Assembly: GCA_030159075.1 (NCBI GenBank)
Contig: BROG01000074.1
Coordinates: 1,517,501-1,581,500 of the forward strand
Length of the DNA stretch: 64,000 nucleotides
Origin: Atrina japonica
Lineage: Eukaryota; Mollusca; Bivalvia; Pterioida; Pinnidae
Reading direction: 5' to 3'
Shown: in pieces, positions 50,501-62,554 of the stretch
Layout: every line of letters begins with the position of its first letter
Numbering within the stretch: position 1 is the first letter of the stretch
The notes under the pieces: model-generated
Database searches by the model: none
What the model saw: the letters and a program-made list of their open reading frames with translations, nothing else
Told to the model about the DNA's origin: nothing
Made by a program: the position numbers and the translations under genes

Positions 50501-53338
50501 AGTTGTCTGCTATGTTCTTATTCATTCTGAGGCCTCTGTGACCAAGTGTTCAAAGCAATGCACTTTAAACTATGAAGTCTCTCACCTCGAGAGGTTCAAA
50601 CAAGCACAAGCCCTGCTGGATCCTAAACTGATTTTTGTAAGAAAGTTTGCCCGTTTACCTCCAGAAAGCTGATGGTGTTTTCCAGGGTAACTGGGTCCTC
50701 TTCTTTACCATTAAAAACTTACCACCATTATATGATTGAAAAATTGTTGAGTGTGGCATAAAAAACTAATCAGAATCAAATCTCTTCTATTTAGACAAAA
50801 ATTGCTGATTTCTGTCTACACATGTCATGTACTTCACCAATATATTTTTGCTGACTGAATTTTTAAATATTCCTTTAACTGAAATCTCCGTTGAGAGACC
50901 ACCTGTCTTTTAAGACCATATTTCAGTGGAAGAGGGTTCAGATCTTTCAGGTTTCACTGTAATATATTTCCTGAATGTCCCTATCTGTATATCTTATATA
51001 TGTTATATTACATTAGTGAGATATGGTCCTTATTTACATGTGAAATTTACATCCTGTTAGTTGTTTGTTTGGTTTTTTTTACCTCAAGCAATCACATGTA
51101 TACAAGAAATTTTCTTAATGCCTTTTTATGTACACCCATTCATGACCATGCATATTAAAAGATTTATAAATAGTCTACATATAACTAAACTGTTGTTCAT
51201 GGAAAAATGCATGTATAAACAGATTTCTTTTAATTTTTTATAAAACTTACAAGAAAGCAAAAGGTTGTGAATATGTAAGATATGGAAATATGTTGACTGT
51301 AAGAAAAAGTACATCTTTGTATATTTACATAGATGGAAATCTGCATGTACATGTACTAAACACCAAGAGAACAAATCTTGTTATCTCAAACTTCATGGGA
51401 CCGTCCATATTACTTTGAGATATCCAGAATTTAAGATAACAACAGAAATCTATGATTAACATCTTTTTCCAGCCACAAAAATCAGGACTGGCCATTCAAC
51501 TTTGACATATCCAGAATTTCGACTCATCTGTTTTTGACATAAGGAGATTCCACTGTATCATGTGCATATAATGTGAATCTGTACCTGTTTATGTCGATAT
51601 ATATATATATATGTGTAATATTATATGAAATATTATAGAAAAGTTTATCTTCATCAAGGATCATCATGGCCTATTGGAATGTGGTTGTGTGCCACATTAT
51701 ATAAATATTACATTCATGAGAGGGTAATATTGCATATTTTCACCCTGAGGAAGCATTGTTGACTGAGGCAAAGCTGAGCTCAACAATACTTTCCAAGGGG
51801 TGAAAATATGTAATATCATCCTCTCATGAATGTAATATTTATTTTATTATACAGAGCGTCATATTTGTTTGCTTTAACATATTACCATAGACATTTTACA
51901 TCTCAACTATTAACCAGCAAGCTAAAAAATATTACAAACGTTTTGGCTACGACGAAAAGCTCTCACTGGGCCGAACCGTACGTGCATAACGCTGGCGCAT
52001 GTGATATCTTTTGGAATGTCACTCTGGTTCACTGGGACAAACCCGTGATACATTCATAACATTGGCGCATGTGACATTTTTTAGAATGTCACCCTGGCTT
52101 CTTTATCTTTGTTAACTGAGCGAGTGACATTGAAAATTCTCACGTCTCTCTCAACCCATCAGATTACTAGATTTTAACAGAAGGTATAATGATTGAATTT
52201 ATTCTGCCAACATCAGAATTTCTCCAAAATGCTTTTTTAAAGTCTCATTCTGTCACCCTTGAAATCTTAGTTTAAATTTTTTGGGGATAAAATTCCAGTC
52301 AGTTTAGACCTACAGCTTGGCTTAAGAGCTTGAATATTTTACTCTAGCTGGAGCTGGGTAGTTTGCTTATCATCATGCTAGAACTTCAGTTTTGTCCAAC
52401 CTCTCATGTAGCCTTCAAATGTCTACATAATTAGAACATCCTAGTATCACTACTAGTGCAAACTACAGACAACACTTTGGAATGTTCAAATGTCTACAAA
52501 AATTAGAACATCCTAGTATCACTACTAGTGCAAACTACAGACAAAACTTTGGAATGTTCAAATGTCTACAATAATTAGAACATCCTAGTATCACTACTAG
52601 TGCAAACTACAGACAACACTTTGGAATGTTCAAATGTCTACAACAATTAGAACATCCTAGTATCACTACTAGTGCAAACTACAGACAACACTTTGGAATG
52701 TTCAAATGTCTACAACAATTAGAACATCCTAGTATCACTACTAGTGCAAACTACAGACAACACTTTGGAATGTTCAAATGTCTACAACAATTAGAACATC
52801 CTAGTATCACTACTAGTGCAAACTACAGACAACACTTTGGAATGTCTACAATTCCAGAACATTCTAAACGTACCATTTATACGAACTACAGGCAACTGTT
52901 ACACACATTGGAATTCAAATGTCTATAATTTTCAGAAGATTCTTGTCTCATCACCAGTACCAACTACAGACAAAGCTTTGGCATGTTCAGATGTCTACAA
53001 TAATTAGAACATCCTAGTCTCACTACTAGTGCAAACTACAGACAAAACTTTGCCATGTTCAGGTTTCTACAATATCATAATTATTTATCATTTGATTACA
53101 AGAAAATATACTGGTATGCAGCCATTATTAATTTATCTAAATTTCATTGTTTTTTAGGACTCATATCCCATGGTCCTCTCACACTAGGCGTTACAGACCA
53201 ACACTTTCACAGTACCGGCGATCTCTGAGTTCACAGAGTAGATTTCCACAGGAAGATGGTGATGGTGCAAATCATGTTGTCAAAGCATGGCAAAATGCTG
53301 TCAGAAGGATTTTACCTGCCATCAAATTTGCTGAAAAA
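44566..53338 (+). CDS. Unrecognised protein, N-terminal exons only
   Basis: Three exons join in phase: 44566-44610 (phase 0 end, GTAAGT donor), 45303-45337 (phase 2 end, GTAAGC) and 53158-53338 (phase 0 end, GTATGT). They give about 87 residues starting MFKTVSFQNDHKSTV. The product is basic, with RRYRP and RRSLSSQSR, then an amphipathic KAWQNAVRRILPAIKFAEK. No domain is recognised; the end resembles the start of a helical region. The gene would continue beyond a long intron, but I found no further exon up to 64000. Exon three is the best supported by frame, length and splice sites; the tiny first two are less certain. Confidence 0.5.
46590..47245. repeat. Minisatellite, about 23-bp unit
   Basis: Roughly 28 copies of ggtatagatacatgggg plus 4-7 bases of G/T. 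Interrupted near 46690-46790 by two variant segments (agtaatagataac). Open frames on the minus strand (MYLYHP repeats) are a by-product. Lies in intron 2 of the unknown gene. Confidence 0.9.
48500..50440. repeat. 1.9-kb minisatellite, 38-39-bp unit
   Basis: About 48 copies of a unit of the form gactagtttgtacctgaact plus cacagtttattttacctct. Variants with accggtactt or cttcatgta inserts recur in the same order, showing blocks of units copied together. Best preserved and most uniform around 49820-50050. Intronic; its open frames (LYLNLQFILPLTS) are a by-product. Confidence 0.95.
50530..50770 (+). mobile_element. tRNA-derived SINE, copy 3
   Basis: Head ggcctctgtgaccaagtgtt and a B-box-like gaggttcaaac, then ctgatttttgtaagaaagtt and ending aaaaattgttgagtgtggca. 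It is the opposite orientation of 19020-19255 and 34745-34920 and has the fullest head of the three. Confidence 0.7.
51701..51842. repeat. 142-bp near-perfect palindrome
   Basis: Two 71-base arms, about 85% complementary by eye, meet with almost no spacer near 51770. The outer 23 bases (ataaatattacattcatgag and 3 more) match exactly in reverse complement. Probably a fold-back element; a direct near-duplicate (ggcgcatgtgac, aatgtcac) follows at 51990-52100. Confidence 0.8.
52430..53070. repeat. 72-bp minisatellite upstream of exon 3 of the unknown gene
   Basis: About eight copies of a unit including attagaacatcctagtatca, ctactagtgcaaactacaga and caacactttggaatgttcaa. Three central copies are nearly identical. 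The unit is 72 bp, so frames stay open across it. Ends about 90 bases before the exon at 53158. Confidence 0.9.
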
Positions 53339-53737
53339 GTATGTAACCTGTGGTTTGTGCGTGTTTATGACTGTATATGTATTTGTTTGTGTTGGTGTGT
53401 ATGTATATGTGCGTGGTTACCGTATGTATTTGTGAATGTGTATGTGTGAGTGTATCATATATTATTATTAATAATGAGTCTTAGATATTATATAGTGTTT
53501 GTCTATCAAGATAAAGTGGCACATCTGCAGGGTCTGTCAGAAACCAAAATATAGGGGTGCACAGGTAAACATTTTGCCTTGTTCTGATTCCACACAGTAC
53601 TGTAGCTCTAATATTTCTGTGCTGAAAGCTAGCATGTAATCCCTGTTACGATTTAATTTAGACTTGTTGTGTTTAAAAGTTTAAACTATTTATTTTACGA
53701 CAATTAACAAACAAGTTATGTCAACTTATATCAATGT

Positions 53738-53940
53738 CTCTTGTTGGTCCTGATGTTGGTGTGCGGGGATCCTTGCTGTGGGAGGAGACCGGAGTACCCG
53801 GATCCCATGTGTCCGACTTTGCAACCACCATACCATCTCACATACTCCCCTGTCCAATCCAAGGATCAAACCCGGGTTGCACTGGTGAGAAGTGAGTGCC
53901 TTAACCACTGCACTACTACTCAGACACCCTGATGCCATTG
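53738..53940 (-). mobile_element. tRNA-derived SINE
   Basis: On the minus strand: A-box-like gtagtgcagtggttaaggc and a good B box cccgggtttgatcc, followed by a core shared in part with 34925-34990 (accaccataccatctca on the + strand). Confidence 0.7.
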
Positions 53941-55075
53941 GACTCTTCGCATAACTGAATTGTCATGTTTTGTAAATATGTGTCAATTTACCTTGGTAGA
54001 CCTATACATATGTATATTTCTAAATATTTCAAAACCTCATAAGATAATGGTTAAATAGATCAGAAAGTAAAACTTTAGTTATAAGTAGAAGTGGATGATA
54101 GATGTATTACCTGCTCTGCTTTGTAAAAACGTCTTACAAAGATATAGCAGTTGTCTCCCTTTTATAACTACTATCACTCAATGTGGTGGTACAATTTGTG
54201 GAAAGTATATTTGAAGCATATATGTACATATTTGTTGATGTTATTTTTTAACTACAATTATGAATCTCCATCAGAATCATATGCACATAATTGTTATAAT
54301 GAAACTTCATGAATACTTAAAAAAATATTAATTACTCATTTGCATATGTATAAGAATTAATATTTGCAATGCATTAGTCACAATGTTTAATGCAATTAAA
54401 ATTAAATAATTTCACCCACACACTTTACTTTTAGACAAACACAAATTGATTTGCATTGTCTATTTACAAAATGACTAGAACACTGAGTTACTGGAAGTGA
54501 AAGCAATGATAACGATACTACATTTGATTGACCCTATTTCAATACCATATTCCAGTACCATAGAGAAAAAAACTACATAAAACATGTATATCTATACTTG
54601 TTTAAAAGTACAAACATTGGTCTTAATTAGTTATGATTAGTCATAAAAATGAAATTAGTCAACTGTACAGATGATGGGATGTGTACTTAAAATCATGGAT
54701 TATGTATCTGCACATGCATACACATACTGTTAAAATAATTTGTTAAAGTAATATTAAAAACTGAGAAATGGCCATATTTCAATATTTGGCCAGAAAAATT
54801 AAGAAAAATACTGTAATGAAGCTTACATAACAAAAAAGATCAATGTATTTCAGATTTCCTACTGTGATACAAAATCACTGACAACCACGGTGTAAGAATC
54901 GTCAAATTAGTTGAACTGTCTATTGTATGTCTTTTCTGTAGTACATGATGTTTTGTCTGATGAAATGTCTTAGTCATGATAGTGTGTTGGTCTAACACTT
55001 TATTGACGAAGTTTTCAACAAGACACGGTAGTTAGCTCTAAAGAAAGACAAAGGATGCTGTGATAACCTTAAAGT

Positions 55076-55595
55076 GAATAGCAACTTTGAGGTCTTCTAT
55101 AGGTCCAGACAATACATCAGTGTATAGCAACTTTGAGGTCTTCAGTAGATCCAGACAATACATCAGTGTATAGCAACTTTGAGGTCTTCAGTAGATCCAG
55201 ACAATACATCAGTGTATAGCAACTTTGAGGTCTTCTGTAGGTTCAGACAGAACATCAGTTGGACCAGACAGAACATCAGTGTATAGTAACTTTGAGGTCT
55301 TCATTAGGTCCAGACAGATTGTTAGGTGGAGGTAATTTTAGGTCTTTAGTAGGTCCAGACAGAATGTTAGGTGGAGGTAATTTGAGGTCTTGACTAATCC
55401 AGACAGAATGTTAGGTGAAGATAATTTGATGCCTTGACTAATTCCAGACAGAACATTAGAGAGGTACTTTAAGGTCTTCAGTATGTCCTGCCAGTATATT
55501 AAGGAGGTAATTTGAGGTCTTTCAGATAGTCAAGACAAAATGTTAGTGGGGAGGGTTAATTTGAGGACTTCAGTAGATCCAGATAGAACATAAAG
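55076..55595. repeat. Minisatellite, about 44-bp unit, degenerate toward its right end
   Basis: Units of the form gcaactttgaggtcttcagt plus agatccagacaatacatcag. The first four are close copies; later ones vary in length. Confidence 0.85.
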
Positions 55596-55764
55596 CTCCA
55601 CAGCTTTGTGTGTTTTAGAAAATATTTTAACTCTGGTGTAGTCTTGATGAAAGGAATAATTAATATATGATTATAAATGCTAAAGAAGAGTAGTCAGTCA
55701 TTTATAAAGAAAATTAAGCCAATTCATTGAATTACTTTGAAAGTAATTAATGTTTATAAGATTC

Positions 55765-56500
55765 GTAGGTCATTTGAGCCAATTGCTTAAGGTGACCTAT
55801 TGCGATCATCTTTTGTCTGTTGTCGCCCGTCGTTAATTTTTACAAAATTTCGACTTCTTCTCAAGAACAAGTGACCAGTACTAACCTAACTTGGCACTAT
55901 CCCCATGTGAAGGCGCATAAAGTTTGCGAACAAAAAGGGACTAGAACCCATAGGGACCCTAAAAGGGGCCAAAAAGGACCAAAACTTGGTACATCTTTAA
56001 AAATCCTCTTCTCATGAACCATTGATCAGATGACTTCCAATTTTTTTATGCATGATTATACAGTTAATATCTACACAGTTTGTGAAGAAAACGAAATCTG
56101 TTCATAAACGAGTCACTAGGGGGTGCTTCAATAACATAGGGTACAGTATTATACAAACTCAAAACTGATTGACTTTTTGTATACAAAGATATATGAGAAA
56201 GTTGTTAGGATTTATTTAAGGATCATTTTGACAAAATTTCTAGGTCATGGGATCAAATGTCAAGGTTATAGCCACCTAAGTAAACAGAAAATATAAGATT
56301 TTTGTCAAATTTTGGACATTTTCAATTTCTTCTCAAGTTAGCAGTTGCATAGTGGTTGGAATGTAATTTTGATATTGTAATTTAACCCTTTCAACCCTAC
56401 AAACAATAGTATACTGGTCTTAAACAATTGAAAAGAGCATACCACTCAGATATTCAGGGGGTGAAAGGGTCAATTGGTTTACACAGATTGTCTTTATTTA
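55765..56500 (+). repeat. Dispersed noncoding repeat
   Basis: Starts ggtcatttgagccaattgct and has gtctgttgtcgcccgtcgtt, cttcttctcaagaacaagtg and a second tcaatttcttctcaagttag about 470 bases on. Similar text is common in bivalve intergenic DNA in my recollection; no protein is encoded. Boundaries are approximate. Confidence 0.4.
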
Positions 56501-57239
56501 TAGGTCTTTATTGAGCTGGTCAAACCCAAAATTTCCATTTGTCAAAGTGTCATTTCTGGGGATTTAATCTTAGGAAGTTTGTGAGGATTTAATCTCAGTG
56601 TGTGGGGATTTGATTTCTGTCATGCTTCCGAGTTCCCAGGTGTCACTGTTGGTTAGAGATTAAACTTTCTCTTATTTTTCTTTAGGTATGTCACCAAGGA
56701 TTACTTTTCATTCAAGCCTGGTTTTTTCTCCCTTTCTCCTGATATCCTGTAATTGAAAGTAGAATCTGTCAATTAATTTTGTTGAATGAAGTTGTCGATC
56801 TTCTAGATATAACGTTTTTTTCCCATCTTCTTATAAATAACTTCATACATACCACATTGCTGTTTGCTTTCCTAGGAACAATATAAATTGCAACATTTCA
56901 TTACTAAGAACATCTACATTTACACTGTAGACTTTTAAACTTCATTATGGAAACAAGAATGTATATGTGTCAGATACAAAATTAATGAGGAAATTTGCTA
57001 AAAAAAAAAGGGCATGTGATAAAAGGATTTTTGTTTTCTTACTTTGATATACATGTACATATACAATGCTGGCCTCCATTATGATGCATCATGTGCATCG
57101 TCCTCTCAAGAAACTTAAATATTATTTCAATAAAATTTTGATTTTAAGTAGATAAAGTTTTAGATAAGACCAACTTGCAGTTTGTTTGCAGCAGAAAACA
57201 ATTTTTAATGGAAATGAATTAGGAACCCATATTTTGTTA

Positions 57240-57490
57240 TATGCCCATCATAAGATGGGACATACCAGTGGTATGCCCCCTATCCGGTTGTCCATATGTC
57301 TTGTTGTCTTTCTGGTTGTCAATGCATCCAGTTGCTTGTCCATCCAGTTGTCTGTCTGGTTATCAGCCTGTCCTATAACTTTCCATGTCATTGTGCCAGC
57401 TCTTTCATTCCTTCACTGATATTGATGAAACTTGTCCATAGATTCTGTACCAATATACCTCAGATGAGTTTGACAATGACCCGTGTTCTT
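57240..57490. repeat. Dispersed repeat with gtctgtctggtt tracts
   Basis: Starts gatgggacataccagtggta and is followed by a degenerate run of ccagttgtctgtctggtt-like units, ending in gatattgatgaaacttgtcc. Resembles 61190-61480 in organisation. Family unknown. Confidence 0.35.
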
Positions 57491-58297
57491 TTTTAAAATT
57501 AAACTGATATCATCCACGTTCATAATGGGCATGTTTGTACCATTTGTGATGTTCTTGTTTACAATTAGCAGGTGTCTATACATGTAGTTATCAGATATGT
57601 ACCACTATATATGTGTCATATGTACATCAACATTTTTGTTTTACTGTTACAAAATGAAATGCAATAGATGAATCAACCTCTATATCTGTATTTGATTATT
57701 TTAGAGTGATATTTGAACTAAAAAGAACTAAGCAACCTTATCTAACTGTGTTTTTTTTTAACTGTAAATCTTGTTGGATAAATTAATAGGTATTTGAAAG
57801 TGACACTAATATTACTTTTATACCAACACAAGATTCTCACTTGTATATGGGTTGATTTCATTCTTTTGTTCCAAGAGATTTATCATGTCCTGTGAAATAT
57901 ATCAAGTTGCCCCCACACTGCAGCAATACAGGTATACATCACGCACCACCACTAGCGATTTGTTTGTGGTGTTTTAGATGATTTGTTGTTTACTGTTGTA
58001 CCTGTAACATGTTAAACAGTAGAAAGTTCATTTTGTAAGTGTTGGGATTGTGGGTCCGAAATCAAACTAAATTATATTTGAAACATGTGAATATAAGAAT
58101 TTAACTTTGTTAGTATTTCTTAAGCCAAATGCTCAACCCTGTATCTCAAAATATTGGTCTGTAGAACTGGACCCAACACCAAAACAACGAACAGTGTTCA
58201 CAGATCCAATCAGATTATATTAGTTAAAGTTCAGAACATTCTCAAACCTAGGTGGTTGGTAGGGTTCATGGTACACACTGTCATAATAAACAAGATA

Positions 58298-58546
58298 CAA
58301 TAGAACCTTGCCAAAAGACAACCTAACTTAGGAGAACACCTCACATTTCTTCCAACACATATTTAGTCTCTTGATAAATATCTAAGAAGTACAGAACTCC
58401 CTTAAGAGACCACCTCAGTGATCAGACCACTTTTGAGTCAATCAGTCAGGTGGTCTGAATAACAAGGTTCCACTGTAACACCTCACTCATCAGACCACTT
58501 TGAGTCTGTCAGTTAGATGGATTGAATAGTGAGGTTCCACTGTACA
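58298..58546. mobile_element. MITE with CAGTG-type terminal inverted repeats, right end duplicated
   Basis: From tacaatagaaccttgcc to caaggttccactgta (58475), then a second partial copy of the right half ending gaggttccactgta (58545). Shares cttgataaatatctaagaag and atcagaccactt with 61612-61798. Confidence 0.65.
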
Positions 58547-59429
58547 TGTTTGTTTTGAGAATCATTATGACCTGGAGAGCTAAGCCGATTTCAGTGTTTT
58601 AAAGTCCCATAACTCTGGCAAATATTACTAAATGTTGGCCATACTCAAACTCGCTCCATGTTTTAGTGATATAAGGCATTAATATTGTAAAAGTTATATA
58701 AGAGAATTTTGCTAGCAGTTTAATGACCAATATACAGATAAGCAGGGGGTAATAGGCCTAGACCCTTTTGGGGGTCAGGTCTTGTACCCTTTCAATTGGG
58801 AATTTTACATCACAATGGGCTAAATTTGGTAAAATTAAAAGTAACTATGGTCATTTTACTAATAAAATTAAAACAAAATTTGTGATTGATTTATCTTTTT
58901 TATTAATCTGACAACATGGATATCATCTGAAGACATGGAGGTTTTAATTGAATGGTGTTGTAATTTTTTCCTTTGTCTGTATACCTAAAGTGAGTTACAT
59001 GGTGAACAAAATAGGTGTGTATGTTTTGTGAAATGTACATTGAATGCTTTAATATACTTGTATGTTCCATCATTTACACAGATGTACATGTGTGAAATAC
59101 ATTGTACACCTTATTTAATATTGCCTCTCTTCTACATGAGCCATTACTGCTGTATGTTTCTTATAAAATTCTTAATCTTCAGATTTCCATCCTCTTAGCC
59201 AATGGATCAGCATTTAGCTCTTATCACCTGCACCAGCCATTATCTTTTTATTGCTACATTTCCTTTATCTCACAATTTAAACTCCCTGACAGGAAATGAA
59301 AACATTAGTGAAGATAAATAATTCACCTTTGTCTTCGTTAGATTAAATAGTTTTACACATTGTTTGAGGCACTAGGCAGCAAGAACATAGGTGTAAATTA
59401 AAGCATGTTATAATCCTTGTTCACTTTTA

Positions 59430-60110
59430 CTTATTTGTATTTCTTTCCATTCCTGCCTTTTCTTATTCTGTTCCTTCCCTGTCCAACTACCGACATCTTT
59501 ATTTTTCCAAGCGAAATACAGTTTGATCCATCTTTATCTCAGTTTTACCTTTCAAGTTTATTCTTTTCCTCAACTACCTTTTTCATATTAAAATTTCTTT
59601 CCTGCTTACCCTCACCTTTTTCCATTCCATTCCCACCTAGATATGTGTTCCTCTATCTCATTTCCTATTTACCTACTTTTTTGCTTATTTTCTTTTCTAC
59701 CTTCTAGTTATAACATAATTTTGCTTTTCCCAGTTACCTTCTCTCATCCCTATACCTTTTCCATCTTCTTTGTCCCATCCTTATACCATTCTGACCTACC
59801 GTCTTCCATCTCTATACCTTTCCTACAAAAGTACCTCCCTTCTCCCATCTTTCTACCTTTGTTCCTTTCTTATCCCATCCTTACACCTTTCCCTACGAGC
59901 TTGTCTCATCCATATACCATTCCAACATACCTTCTTTTCTTCTTATACCATTCCATCCTACCTTCTCCCATCCTTATACCTTTCACACCTACCTTCTCTC
60001 ATCCCTGAGACCTTTCCCTTCTATCATCTCCCAACCCTATTTCCTATTGCTACTATCATTGACCAATCATATTCCCTTTCTTAACTACTTTTTCCTCATC
60101 TCTATACTTT
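59430..60110. repeat. Pyrimidine-rich degenerate repeat tract
   Basis: About 680 bases strongly C/T-biased on the + strand, with irregular units of the form taccttctcccatccttata. Open frames here reflect the bias, not a gene. Confidence 0.7.
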
Positions 60111-61189
60111 TTCCTTTTATCATCGCCCAATTAATAGTCAATTTGACGTAAAGCAGTTAATATTTTGTAAGGCACGGTAGTAATTACCAAGGACACCTAC
60201 ATGTATCAACAATTGTTTGTTGCTAGGGAACTAGAGATAAACTATTGCTTACAATTTTCTGGTCCATATCTCCTTGTCAACCGACTAGAAAAGATTCTGA
60301 ATCATGTGTAAAGAAAGGTGTGTAAATCTGCACTATGGGGTCTTATTGGGTTGAATATGGTAAGTTGGGAAGAGAAAATAAAAGTACTGTGATTGCCAAC
60401 AATTCAGTCATGGTCAATCACTTTTAAAGTAATCAAATTAAGTGGATCATAAAATGTTTCAATGATGTTTTCAAACATGGAAAATTGTTGTGGACTCCAG
60501 TTTCAGAATGAGACCATTATTTTGATTAATTACTTTCAGTATACATGAAAGAGTGTGTAACTGTTGATATATAATGCAGTATTTAAATCAGGCAACTTAT
60601 AGAGGTGTATAAAGTGGTACATAAAAATACCAAATACGTAGGAACAGAGACTTAACTCACAAATTATGTACACTTTCTCATTGTATCTTGTTAAGCTTTA
60701 TTTGCAGTGTTGTTGATCATGCCGTCATCAAATACAGTTGTCCTTTTGTGTGCCGGAGACAGTATCAACTGTTCTTTTTCATATTTACCTTTCAGTAATC
60801 TCAGTTTATGTTGGTTTTTAATATACCTCTAAAATGCATGTTATTAACTGTATAAAAGTTGGTATTAGGAATATTTCACTGAATATATCACCTTTAGAAG
60901 ATCATTTATAGGGGCATTTGCTGTGCTAAAAAAAATTATTTCAATTTTTTCTTTCTTTACAGTACTTGATGTACAATAACAAATAAGAGCTATACACAGA
61001 CATACAAATTCATATATTCCTATTATATTTTGTGAAAAAAAGGTCACATCCAGTGTGATATGCATATTCAAATAGTAAGATTGAGTTAATCAATTACAAT
61101 TGAAAAAGTGCCAAACTTGGGTTTCTCGAGCAATATTCACAAAATTGTATAGAAATTTAAGAATTTTTATACTTGTGTATATCTCTTTT

Positions 61190-61480
61190 TATGCCGTGGC
61201 CTAAAATGTCTGTTGGGACATCTAGTGTTGGGATCATTTAAATGTCTGTCTTTTTGTCTGTCTGTCTGTCCATAATTCCCTCCCACTTACATATAAAGTG
61301 CAATATTTCAAGTTTGGATTGTGATACAATAGCCAAACTTTGACTGTAAGTTCATCTAAGGGTTGCTCACACTTCACTGACATCATATGCCCCTGGGGTG
61401 GGGTGGAGTCAAAATGTAGGACATTGCAAAAATTTGTCGGGACCAGGGGCATTTGTGTTTCAGAAACACATCTTATTTGT
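61190..61480. repeat. Dispersed noncoding repeat
   Basis: Includes gttgggacatctagtgttgg, a (tgtc)n run, and gaccaggggcatttgtgttt followed by cagaaacacatctta. The layout looks like a known type of molluscan interspersed repeat, but I cannot name it. Confidence 0.35.
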
Positions 61481-61611
61481 TATTGTATTTCAATCTAAGT
61501 ATTAAAAAAACAAAAAGTTTTTTTTTTTTTTAAAAACCCCAGATCTAAGTCCCTTTACGTTATTATATAAACATGGTTTTTGTCGCTCCAGGAAGTAAGA
61601 TGATATAGGTA

Positions 61612-61798
61612 CAGTGGAACCTCAACTAAAGACAGTCTCGTTGAGGAGTCCACCTCGCATTTCAGACCACAAGTTTTTAGTCTCTTGATAAATATTCAAT
61701 AAGTACAGAACCTCACTTAAGAGAACACCTCTTTAATCAGACCACTTTGTATCTGTCAGTTACTACTACTAGGTGGTTTTAATATCGAAGTTCCACTG
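61612..61798. mobile_element. 187-bp MITE with TA target site, Tc1/mariner-like ends
   Basis: Starts CAGTGGAACCTC and ends GAAGTTCCACTG, inverted repeats with one or two mismatches, flanked by TA on both sides (61610-61611, 61799-61800). TA duplication is typical of Tc1/mariner superfamily insertions. Best-preserved copy of its family here. Confidence 0.75.
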
Positions 61799-62148
61799 TA
61801 TTATTATAATTTTGTTGCTAAATTTACAAGTTCATTCATCTCTTTGTCACTTCATGTGTCTTCTAATTAAAATCCTGTATTTACATTCTTTTTACATCTA
61901 TATAATTTCTGTTTGAATTTGATAAAAACAAAAAAAAAACAACCAAATAGAATTCAAAATAATCTGTATCATATTCTTTGTGTCTATTACAAAGATATTT
62001 TCTTAATTTAGATCCAAAACTGCTGTAAACGTGTGATTTTGTATTGTTATTACTGACAAGTACCTAATTACAAACATAAATATAGTACCATTGATATAAA
62101 AGTTAAGGTCATTTACCTCCGACTTACGACACATTTCTGTACATGTAC

Positions 62149-62337
62149 AGCGGTACCTGGCTATTAAGACCACCTAACTGACTGACACAATGGTTTGAAC
62201 AATGAGATGTTTTCCTAAGTAAGGGTCTGGGCTTATTAAATATTTTTAAAGAAATGTTCAAAAGATTAAATATTTGTGATCTTAAATGGGAGGTGGTCTG
62301 CTAAAAGAGGTGGTTTTTAGGTGAAGTTGCACTATAC
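62149..62337. mobile_element. MITE of the same family, diverged
   Basis: Starts tacagcggtacctggc and ends aagttgcactataca; contains aagaccacctaactgactga and, inverted, gaggtggtctgctaaaagag. Confidence 0.55.
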
Positions 62338-62424
62338 AGAGTAAAGAATTTATTATTGTTCTTTGTTTTGTGTCTATTTTTTGTGTCATTCCAAGTTCTG
62401 TCTAGAATTTTTATCTGACATGGA

Positions 62425-62510
62425 CACATCACCAGCTTTAGGTAAAGTGCCACAAATTTTGACCTACTGCTATGAACTGATGCCAGTGCAATGAGGGTTC
62501 TCTAACTTGT
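62425..62510 (-). mobile_element. SINE core fragment
   Basis: gacacatcaccagctttagg, taaagtgcca and gatgccagtgcaatgagggt are the reverse complement of the 43480-43560 core. Related to 9185-9262. Confidence 0.55.
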
Positions 62511-62554
62511 CATGCCTACTTAATCTAAAGACCTCAATTTGTAGTCATGGCTTC

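Noticed and set aside
52626..52928. 100-codon frame with 24-residue repeats
   Set aside because: By-product of the 72-bp minisatellite; no signal peptide or splice link.
59417..60084. Three overlapping Ser/Pro/Leu-rich frames as membrane proteins
   Set aside because: Strong C/T strand bias produces hydrophobic-looking codons in all frames.
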